A stretch of DNA of 64,000 bases. It comes from Micropterix aruncella. Its lineage: Eukaryota; Arthropoda; Insecta; Lepidoptera; Micropterigidae. Positions within the stretch are counted from its first letter, which is position 1. The number at the start of each line of letters is the position of its first letter. The position numbers and the translations under genes are program-made. Of this stretch, positions 1-9,618 are shown one piece after another. The stretch covers positions 9,056,031 to 9,120,030 of the forward strand of contig OX155978.1 in NCBI GenBank assembly GCA_944548615.1, written 5' to 3'. The notes under the pieces were generated by a model. It ran no database searches and was not told the DNA's origin. It saw only the letters and a list, made by a program, of their open reading frames with translations.

Positions 1-440
1 CTCGCAGGTGATGCTTGTAGTTTCTCTCGAAGATAGAAGACAATTCGAGCAATTGTAGCATCCTGCTCGAATTGATGCTACAATTGCTCCGTCCGACGCT
101 GATCCGACGCTCCTTGAGCGTAGGCAGTTGCAATCTGCGGAGTCTTTCTGCATATTCCACATTTTTGAACCCCATTGGCATCTTGGTCGCTCGGCGCTGG
201 ACTTTCTCTAAGAGATCCTCATCTTTCACAAACGGATTCCATATCTGGAATCCAAACTCTAGCATTGGTCTGATATAGGTTTTGTATAGTGGCACAAATA
301 AGGCTGGTGTGATGTAGTTAATGTAGGATGAGGTACATAATTGAGTTTGTTTTTTTCACAATCTGCGTAATGTGCTCACCCCACTTCAGATTGCTCACTA
401 TCGTTATGCCTAGGTCCTTTTGTTTCGTAACACTTTGTAA
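1..440 (-). pseudogene. Non-LTR retrotransposon RT fragment, downstream part
   Basis: Read on the minus strand, this encodes the region after the catalytic core of a CR1/jockey-type reverse transcriptase. Recognisable pieces are KDLGI..SNLKWGEH, then YIRPMLEFGFQIWNPF and LLEKVQRRATK, all typical of the RT-distal domain of these elements. A stop codon and frame breaks show it is dead. It runs off the left edge. The upstream half of the same copy continues at 1205-1375, and the two are separated by a hAT insertion. The exact clade is not resolvable. Confidence 0.75.
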
Positions 441-1196
441 TAGTGATGGGCGTGATTCTTAATTTTAAATCACGCGACGATCACGTTACTGGTATTTTAT
501 CACGCGTGATAATAACTGCTACTCGTGATTTTCGTGATAGTATTGAAATGTACTGTGAAACGTTAAGTAACAAAGTTTCATCAATGTGATAACTGATAAC
601 AGAAACGCGCATTATATATGCTTAATATTTATAAGTAATTAGAAGAATTAGCGTTCAGAAAGATTAACTCTCTCGCTCTTTTGGTGCTAAGCCGAGTTCG
701 TCTTTCTGAAATAATGTAGCCAGCTTTCGAAAAAACCCTTTCACAAGGCACGCTTGTCGCTACTACATGCGGCGACGGCTCATTCATAAACGTACGAAAT
801 GAACGCGCCACTCATCGTCCAGCCGGCGCGGGCGTCGCCAGAACGAACGGCCGATCACTGACATTCACTGATCGGTCGCGTTCGTAGCCGACGACGATAT
901 GCAATAACTGGAATTCGTGAACGTACGAAATGAACGCGCTAAGAATGAACGAAACCAAGTGAACGGTTCAATTCGGAGCTCACCGCTCATTGTTCAGTGG
1001 CGCGGTCGTTCACCAGAACGGGCCAATCACTGATCAGTGATCGGTCGCGTCGTAGCGGCGCCGAGTGATAGCAACGCGGTGCTGTTCGTAGCCGTGATTC
1101 AAATAGCATGTTCTTTCAAATTCTCGTAACGCGTTCGTCGTGATTGCAAATATCACACGTTATTGTTATTGCTATTCGTGATCACATCCATCACTA
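441..1196 (-). mobile_element. hAT element inserted into the RT fragment
   Basis: Both ends carry the imperfect terminal inverted repeat TAGTGATGGG/TAGTGATGGA. The element is flanked by a perfect 8-bp target duplication, CTTTGTAA, at 433-440 and 1197-1204. An 8-bp duplication is the hallmark of hAT transposons. The 756-bp element keeps only a piece of transposase, so it is non-autonomous. The interior is rich in sub-repeats of CGTGAT and GAACG. Confidence 0.85.
629..811 (-). pseudogene. hAT transposase C-terminal dimerisation-domain relic
   Basis: A 60-codon minus-strand stretch reads ATSVPCERVFSKAGYIISER followed by RRTRLSTKRARELIFLN. This is the diagnostic hAT C-terminal dimerisation motif (S-x-P-x-E-R-x-F-S, then R..L....A..L.FL). 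The upstream catalytic domain and BED finger are missing from this copy. It lies inside the hAT element at 441-1196 and reads in the direction expected for that element. Confidence 0.85.
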
Positions 1197-1204
1197 CTTT
1201 GTAA

Positions 1205-1375
1205 CGGAACTGACCCTAGATAGTGTTTGGGGTTGCTCTTGCTGATGTGAAGGACCGTACATTTGTCAGCATTTAGCTTCATCAACGTCTTTGATTATCA
1301 AGAATTTGATCAAGGTCTTTGCTGAGATTTGCTAACAGTTTGGTGTCATCCGCGAAGAAACTCACACTTGAAGTT
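1205..1375 (-). pseudogene. Non-LTR RT fragment, upstream part of the split copy
   Basis: The minus strand reads KLNADKCTVLHISKSNP, the block that follows the YADD box in many non-LTR reverse transcriptases. It joins directly to the frame ending at 433-440 once the hAT element and one target duplication are removed. About 60 codons are visible before the similarity fades near 1375. Confidence 0.7.
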
Positions 1376-1529
1376 ATGCCTTTTTTTAACACGCTTTTAT
1401 AAGGTCGACCTGTATGTAACTATGTAATGGAATCTAAGGTAATTAATTTAACCATTTTCCAAGGATCGTAGCGTCATGAAAATTGGCAGCTCTGATGACA
1501 ATACAATAATATGGTACTGTCGAAGTGAC

Positions 1530-1733
1530 CTGATGATGGAGTCGGAAGATATGAACTGGAACTTCATGATGGAACATCGTATCATAGCTGTGTTTGGACT
1601 CGTTAGAAAAGTCTTGGAATGAACTTTGACCACGATTAGGTTTCAAGGTCTGATGATGAAGCCGGAAGAAAGGCACTAGCATTCCATGATGGAATATCGT
1701 ATCTTAGCCGTGTTTGGACTTGTTAGAAAGGTC
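1530..1733. repeat. Two-copy tandem repeat, 120-bp period
   Basis: The block starting TGATGATGGAGTCGGAAG at 1531 recurs at 1651, and CATGATGGAACATCGTATC recurs with the same 120-bp offset. The copies differ by scattered substitutions, so the duplication is old. No coding sense is evident. Confidence 0.75.
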
Positions 1734-1889
1734 TTGTAGCAACGATAGATATGTGTACAATCTTTTCATAGTTTATTATGGTTTTACAATGATACGTTTA
1801 CAGATAAGATGTCGTTGTTCTGATACAATAGTTGTTTTTTTGGTTTTTACGTGCATTTATAAAAGCGCGTTTTTAGTGTTTTTTTTAAA

Positions 1890-2388
1890 CTAATAATTTA
1901 TTAAGATCCGCGATGAATAACCGAATAAATTTTCTCTCACCTTTACTGCAAGATTTGGGCAGATTTCTCCATCCTCCAGTCTGGTCATAAATTCAAGGTA
2001 ATTTACGCGGCCTCTACCTGACGTTAGCGTTAATTCAAATGGAATTTGACGCAGATCTGGGACGCCCTTTGCTCGTCGAGCTCGCTCAGGATCGTTTCTA
2101 AGACTAGGTGATGGCAGGTCAAATGCTTTTAGGAAATGTGAGTCTCCAGACTCACCCGCATATTTGCCGAATTGCACAGGCGATTGTCTGACACAGCCCG
2201 ATGCGCAAGCCAACCGTTTCCGCCAGATCCACACTTCCGACCCCGACTACGACTGCAGGTTGCACAGCGGCCTTTCCAGGTTAAGTCCCTCTATGAGGAA
2301 CCTTGCATTAGGCCGTTCTAAGAAAACATAAGCAGGCCATCTGGCCCAAGCTGCATGGAACCATTAGAAACCAATGTACGCAGCGTTA
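1890..2388 (-). other. Unassigned segment with a 114-codon minus-strand ORF
   Basis: An open frame occupies 1890-2234 on the minus strand, but I recognise no domain in it. It contains many Arg, Pro and Leu residues and no splice or promoter context. It ends just before a retrotransposon 3' end at 2389. It may be a decayed element or chance. No function is proposed. Confidence 0.2.
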
Positions 2389-3333
2389 GTTAGTTAGTTA
2401 GTTTTTCTGGGCTATTTCCCGCACCTGGCCTCTTGATTGGGCCGTTGTGCGTGGCTCATGTTTCTATTTATGTTACTCCAGCCAACCCAGGCTGTCCCAG
2501 AAGGTTAGCAGCCTGTTTAGGTTGCTACAGGCCTCCGGGACAGATGCTGGAGATTGTAGTATTCTTGCCCGTTGCTCTGCCACGCTCCTGCATTCCATAA
2601 GCACATGCTTTGGCGTTTCTTCTTCCTCCATGCATCCTCTGCATAGAGGGCTGTCTGTCACACCTATGGTAAACAGGTGTTTGTTTAGGGGACAGTGGCC
2701 TGTCATAGTACCTATGACTACGGATTTTGTCCCTTTTTAATCTGGTCAGGTTGTTGCGGGCAACTTTTTTAGGCGCTTCCGGAACCGCATTCTTTGTTTG
2801 CCTACATCCTGCGTTTTTTTTCCATTCTTTAAGGTGGGTTTCGTCGGTGTTCCTGCGTAGCCATGTTTTTATTTGGGCCTGGGGTATGGGCATCAAGGGT
2901 TCCGGTCCATATACTATTTCATTTGATCCCCTTTTGGCCAGTTCGTCTGCCGCGTCGTTGCCCAGTGAGTCGCTGTGCCCCTTAATCCATTGCAGGGTCA
3001 CTCTATTTGACCTTGCAATGGATTGAAGCGCATTGTGGCATTCCAGTACAAGGACAGAGGCTATAGTATTTTTTGCTAGCGCTTGTAGCACGGAGGCACT
3101 GTCGGAGACAAATTTCAAGCTTAGGTCTCCGACATCTTTGGCTGCAACTGCCTGTGCTGCTCTGGTGATGCCAATGCATTCTGCTTGGAAGATCGTATTT
3201 AAGTTGCCTAGGGTAGTTGATATTTTGATGTTTAGATCATTTGAGAAGACGCCGGCTCCGGTACCTTGAGTGGTTTTGGAGCCATCTGTGTATATCCTTA
3301 CTTCATTTGTACCAGAGTGATCTGCTGGTTCTG
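2389..3333 (-). mobile_element. 5'-truncated RNase H-bearing non-LTR retrotransposon (family 1)
   Basis: The minus strand encodes an RNase H domain with all four acidic positions visible: YTDGSK, AECIGI, SDSASVL and GNDAADELA. A CCHC-type zinc motif (C-x2-C-x8-H-x4-C, starting CRGCMEEEE) follows, and the frame ends near 2470. The element ends in a (TTAG/AACT)n tail at 2389-2403 instead of poly(A). An imperfect 17-bp target duplication (one mismatch) lies at 2372-2388 and 3334-3350, which proves a 5'-truncated retroposition. Frameshifts near 2720 and 3120 interrupt the ORF. RNase H places it in the I/R1/LOA/Outcast group. Confidence 0.88.
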
Positions 3334-3350
3334 CAATGTATGCAGCGTTA

Positions 3351-3640
3351 CATAAAGTTGAAGAATCGCGATTGTTTAACCTTTTGGAAGCCAGTCATTC
3401 CACGCATAATTTTCAAAGCCCTCGTAAATTTGTTTGAAAAGGTGTGTGCAAGCATACTAATATATTGGGTCTGTAAATATGACTCGTCCTTTCGCAATAG
3501 GTGTCGTTTGTAGTGCCGCTTGCGTATAAAAATAATTCATAAAAATAATATATAAATTCAATTCATTGCGATTCAATTCAATTTATTATACAAACAACCT
3601 TACTAATAATTCATATGCTTTGAAAACAGAGAGAAAATTG
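3351..3640. other. No gene recognised
   Basis: AT-rich sequence with ATTCAATT repeats around 3556-3582. No domain, splice-site pair or terminal repeat could be supported. Confidence 0.4.
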
Positions 3641-3725
3641 TACCATCGATCATATAGGATTGCTCAATGCCAACAATACGTTTTGGCAACCCTTCTGCGC
3701 CGGCGACTCGTTGGTGGCGCTGAAA
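3640..3725 (-). repeat. Dispersed repeat, inverted relative to 38440-38560
   Basis: The reverse complement contains CGCAGAAGGGTTGCCAAAAC and TGAGCAATC, both present in direct orientation at 38480-38520. A further piece of the same repeat (GGCAATCTAATAACTAATAT) lies in plus orientation at 4232-4251. This suggests RF1 copy a inserted beside or into it. Family unknown. Confidence 0.5.
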
Positions 3726-3783
3726 GCATTGTCCGTGGAAACAAATACCAATTTATTTAACCATCTGTAATAACATAACATAC

Positions 3784-4224
3784 CCAGTCTGGAAACAGTA
3801 CTGTTTCCTATAGAGCAAGGGTAGTAGTTCACCTTACGGCGACTGCTCTTGAAATGGACATCGGCTATCCGATTCCGGGTGAACAGCCGGGCAAAGGATG
3901 CCGAGGTCCTCGATACATTCGGTAGACACCGTTTCACCACTAAGTAAGGGAGAGGACCGCGCAAGCGACCTCGAACTCGTAACCAATCGAGAGACTGGAG
4001 TAATCTGGTCGAAATTGGAAGTAAGGGCGTGAGTGTAAGCCCGCTGGGTAGCATTCCTGGCTATCTCGCGGTTAAGGCGTTGGCCTCTTACGGGCTTGTG
4101 GCAGAGCTTGATGGTGGACTGTTTTTGTCCGAGTCTTCTGCGCTCACTTCAGGGAGACAAAACGACTAATCGTTAAAACTTCCTGAGGTGATGGGCTCGC
4201 CTACTGTAGTTGGCAACTCTAGTT
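3784..4224 (+). repeat. RF1 retroposon-like family, copy a (5'-truncated)
   Basis: It aligns by eye to the 3' two thirds of the RF1 copies at 32610, 36576 and 46806. Shared blocks include GGAAACAGTACTGTTTCCTA, TGGCTATCTCGCGGTTAAGG and the 3' terminus CAACTCTAGT. The first ~250 bp of the full copies are absent. There is no long ORF; the minus-strand open frame seen in every copy is interrupted. Confidence 0.75.
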
Positions 4225-4265
4225 ATAGCATTAGGCAATCTAATAACTAATATAATCAATGAAAA

Positions 4266-4306
4266 ACTAAACGATTAAAAAAATAAGTTTATTTTAATCG
4301 TTTAGT
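4266..4306. other. Perfect 15-bp hairpin with 11-nt loop
   Basis: ACTAAACGATTAAAA at 4266-4280 is exactly complementary to TTTTAATCGTTTAGT at 4292-4306. It lies in the Spred intron about 230 bp before an exon. It could be the remnant of a palindromic MITE; no function is evident. Confidence 0.7.
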
Positions 4307-4537
4307 ATATTGGAGATTTAATATGTTGTAATAGCCAAAACAGCCAATGCCAGGGACCAGTAAAAGAAGACCACGAAGATGACAAAGAATGTACTGCACT
4401 GCTGATAAAAGCTGATAGGTTTAAAACGCGTGCAAAAACCTCTTTGCAAGCTGCTAGACAAACTGACCGTTAACCCCTCGGTTTTTAAAGTACTTGAAGG
4501 CTTCAAATAACAATAGTTTTTTTTTCATTTTTTTCAG

Positions 4538-4662
4538 CAAACAAAGAGCTGGCTCGCAGACAAAAGCTGGACGGGCCTTCCTCTCATGACGCAGCAAAAA
4601 TGGCCGCAATCATCGGAGATCAGCTGGCCTCTGATAATTATTCATACGTCGAGCTTACTGCT
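4538..4662 (+). CDS. Spred: Spred exon A (linker between EVH1 and SPR regions)
   Basis: A long T-rich tract ending TTTTTTCAG precedes the exon and CT|GTAAGA closes it. The reading frame starts with two leftover bases and ends in phase 0. It encodes 41 residues beginning NKELARRQKLDGPSSHDAAK and ending DNYSYVELTA. The phase-0 end matches the phase-0 start of the exon at 22809, where the frame continues VHEYIYP. The segment resembles the low-complexity linker downstream of the EVH1 domain in Spred proteins. Identity rests mainly on phase continuity with later exons that are unmistakable. The EVH1-coding exons are not in the window, so they lie further left. The downstream intron (18.1 kb) holds the LTR array. 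Confidence 0.68.
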
Positions 4663-5428
4663 GTAAGATTTTTATTATTGTTGTTATTATTATTATTATT
4701 TATTTTGGACAGGAAAATTTTCTGATACATCCAGATCAGATCTTTTAAAATGAAGTCATAAGCAATACATAACCAGAGAGGCACGTGACTCATTCTATGC
4801 AGATAAATGTAACAAAGTAGAAGAACTTTTACATATACACGAAAATTTCAATCTACATAAGGAAATAAAAGTGCTGGGAGGACTTCGGATTTTGAAACTG
4901 CAGCCAGTGGTTACTTCCGCTATCCAATATATGTGTTGGAGACTCGCTCCAACATACCCACAACAAAAAAGCAATTTCTATAGAATCGAAATCGCAAACA
5001 CGCTCGAATATACACGAGCCAGCTGCAATTGATTTCCAACTAAATTCGGCATTTTATGCACAGTCAAACGATGACTAATGTCATTTCTTCTGATCGATAC
5101 GAATTGACACACTTATTTCTCACCCCACTCATAACTATTGCATAACTACATACCATATAAAAAGCAGTACATTCGACACATATTTTATCATTCCCTTGGC
5201 GGACAGTAACCGCTCATCTGCAAGTACTCGCGCTCTTCATTGCCTTCGAGTCAACCAAACTACGCATAGTATACGCGATCATCATTACCTTCGAATCTAT
5301 CGCGGCGCTTCAGACTTCGGACACACAACCACGACTTCACCTCGCGCCCACACTACCTACACACTAGCAAAATACCAAACAAGGCGTTACGAACTGGCAA
5401 CCTACTACATACCTTCTGATTAAATACT
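4663..5428. other. Intronic stretch; possible Penelope-like terminal region at its end
   Basis: No gene is recognised. A TTATTA microsatellite lies at 4675-4702. The last ~350 bp (5070-5428) adjoin the GIY-YIG relic on its downstream side and contain a TATAAAAA box at 5156. They may be the terminal repeat of that Penelope-like element, but I cannot define ends. Confidence 0.3.
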
Positions 5429-5663
5429 TCAACTACGACGACTTTCAATAACGGAGAAAACTTCTTGATGAGAACCACCCTTCTTTCCTGAATAATTGGA
5501 GTCTAGTGAAGGGTGGCCACTCTCACACTTTTTGCGATTTCTTTCTCTGAATGTTTTTAACAGCTTTGGTATCGATCGAGTTGCTATGGGCCGTTTCGTT
5601 TGCCCAACGTAGGCTAAACCACAGCTGCATTCGACTTTATACACACCCAAGGTTTGCAGTGGT
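5429..5663 (-). pseudogene. Penelope-like element, GIY-YIG endonuclease relic (downstream half)
   Basis: The minus strand reads LGVYKVECSCGLAYVGQTKR, the GIY-YIG endonuclease signature of Penelope-like retroelements (GVY, then ~10 residues to YVGQT). Upstream of the GVY the coding frame is cut by the LTR array and resumes at 22568 with RFLRPVKN in the same frame. Similar LRPVKD..L...GVY arrangements are characteristic of Penelope-like proteins. Downstream of the signature the catalytic Arg/Glu region is poorly preserved. Confidence 0.78.
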
Positions 5664-8561
5664 TGTAATGATCTGAAAATCATCACATGATCGCTTAGCA
5701 GCTCTAAGCTAACCGAAAATAGATTAATCAAATTTTAAAATTAAATTGTACTTGAAAAAGATCATAGTGACATCTAGCGATTTAATTAGGAACTAAAAAC
5801 TGACAGATGAAAGAAGGGCCGTTGCTAAACTATAGAGTGCAGTGCCAGCGTCACATAAATAAAAGGGTTTTGAGTAGTTTTGAGAGTTAAGGACATTATT
5901 AGGGGTTTCAAAATAGACAATCAGGGGTATTTGGCAAGAAATTAGCATATTTTGAGATTTTTACGAAAAATCGACGTAAATATCAATAATTGACAAATAG
6001 ACAATAGAAGCATGTTTATGGTCTTAAAAGTCGACCGATTGGTTTTTTCAAAGAAATATAAAAGGGGTTCATTAAATAGTAGGAATTATGGGAGAAATTA
6101 ATAGCAATATTGATAAAGTCATTTGAAGAACATTTAATTTATTATTAAGAGAAATTGGAAAACATAATCGACATCGATGGAAGAAAGCCGAATTAATGAT
6201 GTCCAAAAGAATTTTCACCAAATAATTGCCAGTCAAAATAAAATTTAATAGTTAAAATGAGGAAATTTAGAAACACGTAATTAAAATAGAGGAATCACTA
6301 GATAAAAATACTATCAATAAATAAAATTGAAATAAAATGGTTATATTATTTCGCTTTCAAATGTGAAAGCGGAAACGACGCGCAAGAAAGGCGGCAAGGT
6401 TAAGTCAAAATATGATGATTTCCCGCCGAATATGAAACATCAATTTCTCATAATACGTAAAATAAATACTTAAAATCATTTGTAGAATTAGAAGCACGAA
6501 TTATCGTTAAGAAATTCGTTTGTTAGCAATGTGGCAGAGCGTTATTTAACGAAAAAATAGATAAATCAGATCGTTTTATGATTGATTAGTCAATAGTTGT
6601 GGGTTAAATTATCAAAAAAAGGTCACATCGATAAGGGTGTTATAAAAGGGATGGACGTGTTGCTTCCGGCATCCATTAAGAAATTTTAGTTGCACGCTCT
6701 AAAGCTGCGAAAGTTTGGGAAAGAAAAGTATATTTTGGTGCTCAGATGTAAGAATAAACAGTTTAAAATAAGGGCACTGAGATGCTGTGAAGCATTTTAG
6801 TGCCCAGTTCATTTAAATTCGTATAAAGTGTGCAGATCGTACATCACAGAAACGCTTTATCGCAATCGCCATTGATGCGCTTTTTACAAGGACACTAAAA
6901 AACGAACAAATAATAGAAATCCAGTGCTAAAAATGTGAATCGAGAGAGCTACGCGGGTTGGCATGTAAAAAAATCCAACATTTCATATAAAATAGAAGTA
7001 CGAGATTTCGTCGGGGGCAATACGAAAATTATATCCAAGATGGCGAACGAATCAAACTGAAACGTCAGATTGAGATCACAACATTGCGAACGTCCTTCGG
7101 AGGTGTATAAATTAGCGTCGAAATAAGGGAAAAACATTGATGAGAATGCAGTAACGGCTTGAAAATTGCAGTACGATAGTAAGCGGCTGGGGTTTCTAAA
7201 GAGACATTCTTCTTGGTGATGGCAGATTTCTAGAAAGGCGACACGCATCGAAGAAATTGACATTAGTTATAAGTGCATAATGTGAATGCAGCTGTAAATA
7301 CGGGAAGTATAGCCGAGAGTCATTGTCGGCAAAGATGTACTAAAAATATGTAAGTTTATTTGCCGAAGCTGGCGTTATTTAATTATTTGAGCCGAAGCTA
7401 GCAACCAATATTGTCATTGTTGTATATTTTTTTGGGGTTATAAATATTCGAGTTTTGTGGGTTTGTTGAAATTATTAGAATGTTAAGTAGTTGTAACGTA
7501 AATGCGTGATTTCTACATATTTGCACGTTAACTAAAAATGAGGCATTTAACATCGATTGGTATGAATAGTCGTTGATAGTTCTACGAGGTAAACCTCTAG
7601 TCAGACTATTATTTAATTTGGAAGAGAGTTAGCCTTTGCTAACTCCGTTGATTCAGACACCAGCCATTATATAATGTGCTTTGAATTTGGAAACTAGTTA
7701 AGGAAACATTCGAATTATACTGAATGTTAGAATAAAATTAAAGATAAGGAAAATTGTAGATTATATTAAGGTTTTTTTGTTTTGACTGATCGATGGGGTT
7801 TCAAAGATAACGGGGAGGGAATAGTATTAATAGAAATAATAGAACGAAAACCATATGGACATTCAGTGGACTGAATGGTAACCAGGTCGTAGTTTATATC
7901 GGGCATTAGCGACTGCGGTCATTTAAATTCATTATATCACTGGAACGCCATCGACTAGTTAACAGTGTGTTAGTTTATAAGTAATTTTGTTGTTGTATGT
8001 AAACATTACGATTCATGTTTCAATATAATTTGACATTGAACATATTTAAGTAAATAAGGGATTAGAATCTAATTGTCGAATTTCACGGCGGAGATTTAAA
8101 CTCATGCATTATCATTATTAATATTATTTTATTAACAATCGACTGAACGCAGCCATTGTTGTCATCGACAAATAATCGATCGAAAATAACTCAAAGAATA
8201 AATTGTAAATATTTTGTGGTGAATTAGGCGCTCATTATTATAAATATAATTCACAATAATAGTACTTAAACTAAAATAGAAAAAGTTATAATTGTAATTG
8301 TTTAAATATGCATTTTGGTTTAATATATGGATTATTAATTGGAGAAGATTTGTTTCATTGAGGAAGTAAATACAAGGAGGGAAATTATTAGGTAAGGTAT
8401 TGGAAGCCTATCCTCTTGAAGGTAATATTATCACTGTCGTTGTATGGTGGTAACATATTGAAATAGATATAGTAAAAAAATCTTCTCTGCAAATGACATA
8501 TAAATCATAGATAAAGTTACAAGTAGTATATTATAATAGGTAAGTAAAAATTTTCTTTACA
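5664..8561 (+). repeat. LTR 1 (2898 bp)
   Basis: It starts TGTAATGATC and ends TTCTTTACA. A TATAAAAG box at 6641-6648 precedes TTGCTTCCGGCATCCATT, a plausible transcription start region. No long ORF is present; the 104-codon minus-strand frame at 6949-7263 has no recognisable domain and recurs unchanged in the other LTRs. Confidence 0.9.
6641..6648 (+). promoter_or_regulatory. Candidate LTR TATA box
   Basis: TATAAAAG, about 980 bp into the LTR, is followed 25-35 bp later by TTGCTTCCGGCATCC. The same motif recurs at 13644 and 20647 in the other LTRs. A second, weaker match (ATATAAAAGG) lies near 6056. Confidence 0.4.
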
Positions 8562-8563
8562 AA

Positions 8564-8585
8564 TGTCGTCCCAACGTGTGGGGCC
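8564..8585 (+). promoter_or_regulatory. Primer-binding-site-like tract
   Basis: TGTCGTCCCAACGTGTGGGG followed by CC lies two bases after the LTR. It resembles the TGGCGCCCAACGTGGGGC-type primer-binding site of many Ty3/gypsy elements, with a few changes. An identical tract lies at 15567-15588. Confidence 0.65.
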
Positions 8586-9279
8586 TTGATAGATTCTAAA
8601 TAAAATAAATAGTAAATTATTTTCGATCGATCGTAATTTGGGCATTTAATAAATAAAAAAATATAGAAACATGAATCGTGTGATATAACTGTATATTTAG
8701 CATTGCGAATTGTTGATATATTGTATATGTGTGTTGTTTTCTAGAAATCTGCCTATATACATAATTTAACGTTTATTGTACATTATGTACACATGTTGAC
8801 TGCATTCATCGTAATTAAATCAACGATTAAAATAGTACCTCGGGAATAAGAATAGTTTAAAATAAAAAATAAACAAATTTGATTGGTAATTGATTTAATT
8901 AAGAATTTGGCTGAAATTAAAATAAATTAAAATAATTGTAATCAGGACGCCGCGGATAATAACCTTTGGCACGATAGCAATCGTCAACCTTTTGCTTTGA
9001 ATAAAAATAAAAATAATTAAATTCGTTTAATCAATAATAAAATAAAACAAAATAAATTCGTTAAATAAAAAAATAAAATAAATTAAATTTATTCTGAATC
9101 AAAATAAAAATAAATAAAATAAATTAATTAAATTTATTTAAATTAAAATAAAATAAATTAAATACGACAAATAAATTAAGAATAGACATAGATATCATAA
9201 TGTCTCAAACAGCTTCGTCATCGAAAAAACGAAGGCTGGAGAGAGATATATCTCGAATAAAATACGAATAGAGAATTCG

Positions 9280-9618
9280 ATGGCTGGGAGGGGGTCGTCG
9301 GTTCGCATTTTTAATAATACCCTAAATGGTAATGATATGGATCAGAGACCTTATATTTATGTAAGGTTAAATAATTTTAAATTAAAAGCATTAATAGATA
9401 CAGGATCTTCTGTTAATATAATAGGGAGAAAATATATAACATTATTTCAGGGTTGTGCGTTTGATAACAAATGCAATAATATACAATTGATGTCGGCGGA
9501 TGGTACGATACAGAATATTATAGGAGAATTGAATATAGATATCAAATATGAGGACGTGTGCCGACGTTTAAAATACATACTTAGTAAATACATACTTAAA
9601 ATACTTACTTATATATAA
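9280..9618 (+). pseudogene. Retropepsin (aspartic protease) relic, unit 1
   Basis: A 112-codon frame contains RPYIYVRLNNFKLKALIDTG followed by SSVNIIG. The DTGSS is the catalytic aspartate motif of retroviral-type proteases, preceded by the usual hydrophobic strand. A second conserved strand follows (IIGELNIDI). It would cleave a Gag-Pol precursor in an active element. Here the frame opens at a Met soon after a stop that ends the gag-like start, and the downstream RT frame is destroyed, so it is a relic. The identical sequence recurs at 16283. Confidence 0.82.

Noticed and set aside
3650..4054. Minus-strand ORF seen in RF1 copies (LTPLLPI..RLLQSLDWLRVRGR)
   Set aside because: The frame recurs because the repeat recurs, but it is broken differently in each copy and has no known domain. 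Treated as part of a non-coding repeat.
6949..7263. 104-codon minus-strand ORF repeated at 13952 and 20955
   Set aside because: It lies inside the LTR and recurs only because the LTR does. No domain is recognisable and it is antisense to the element.
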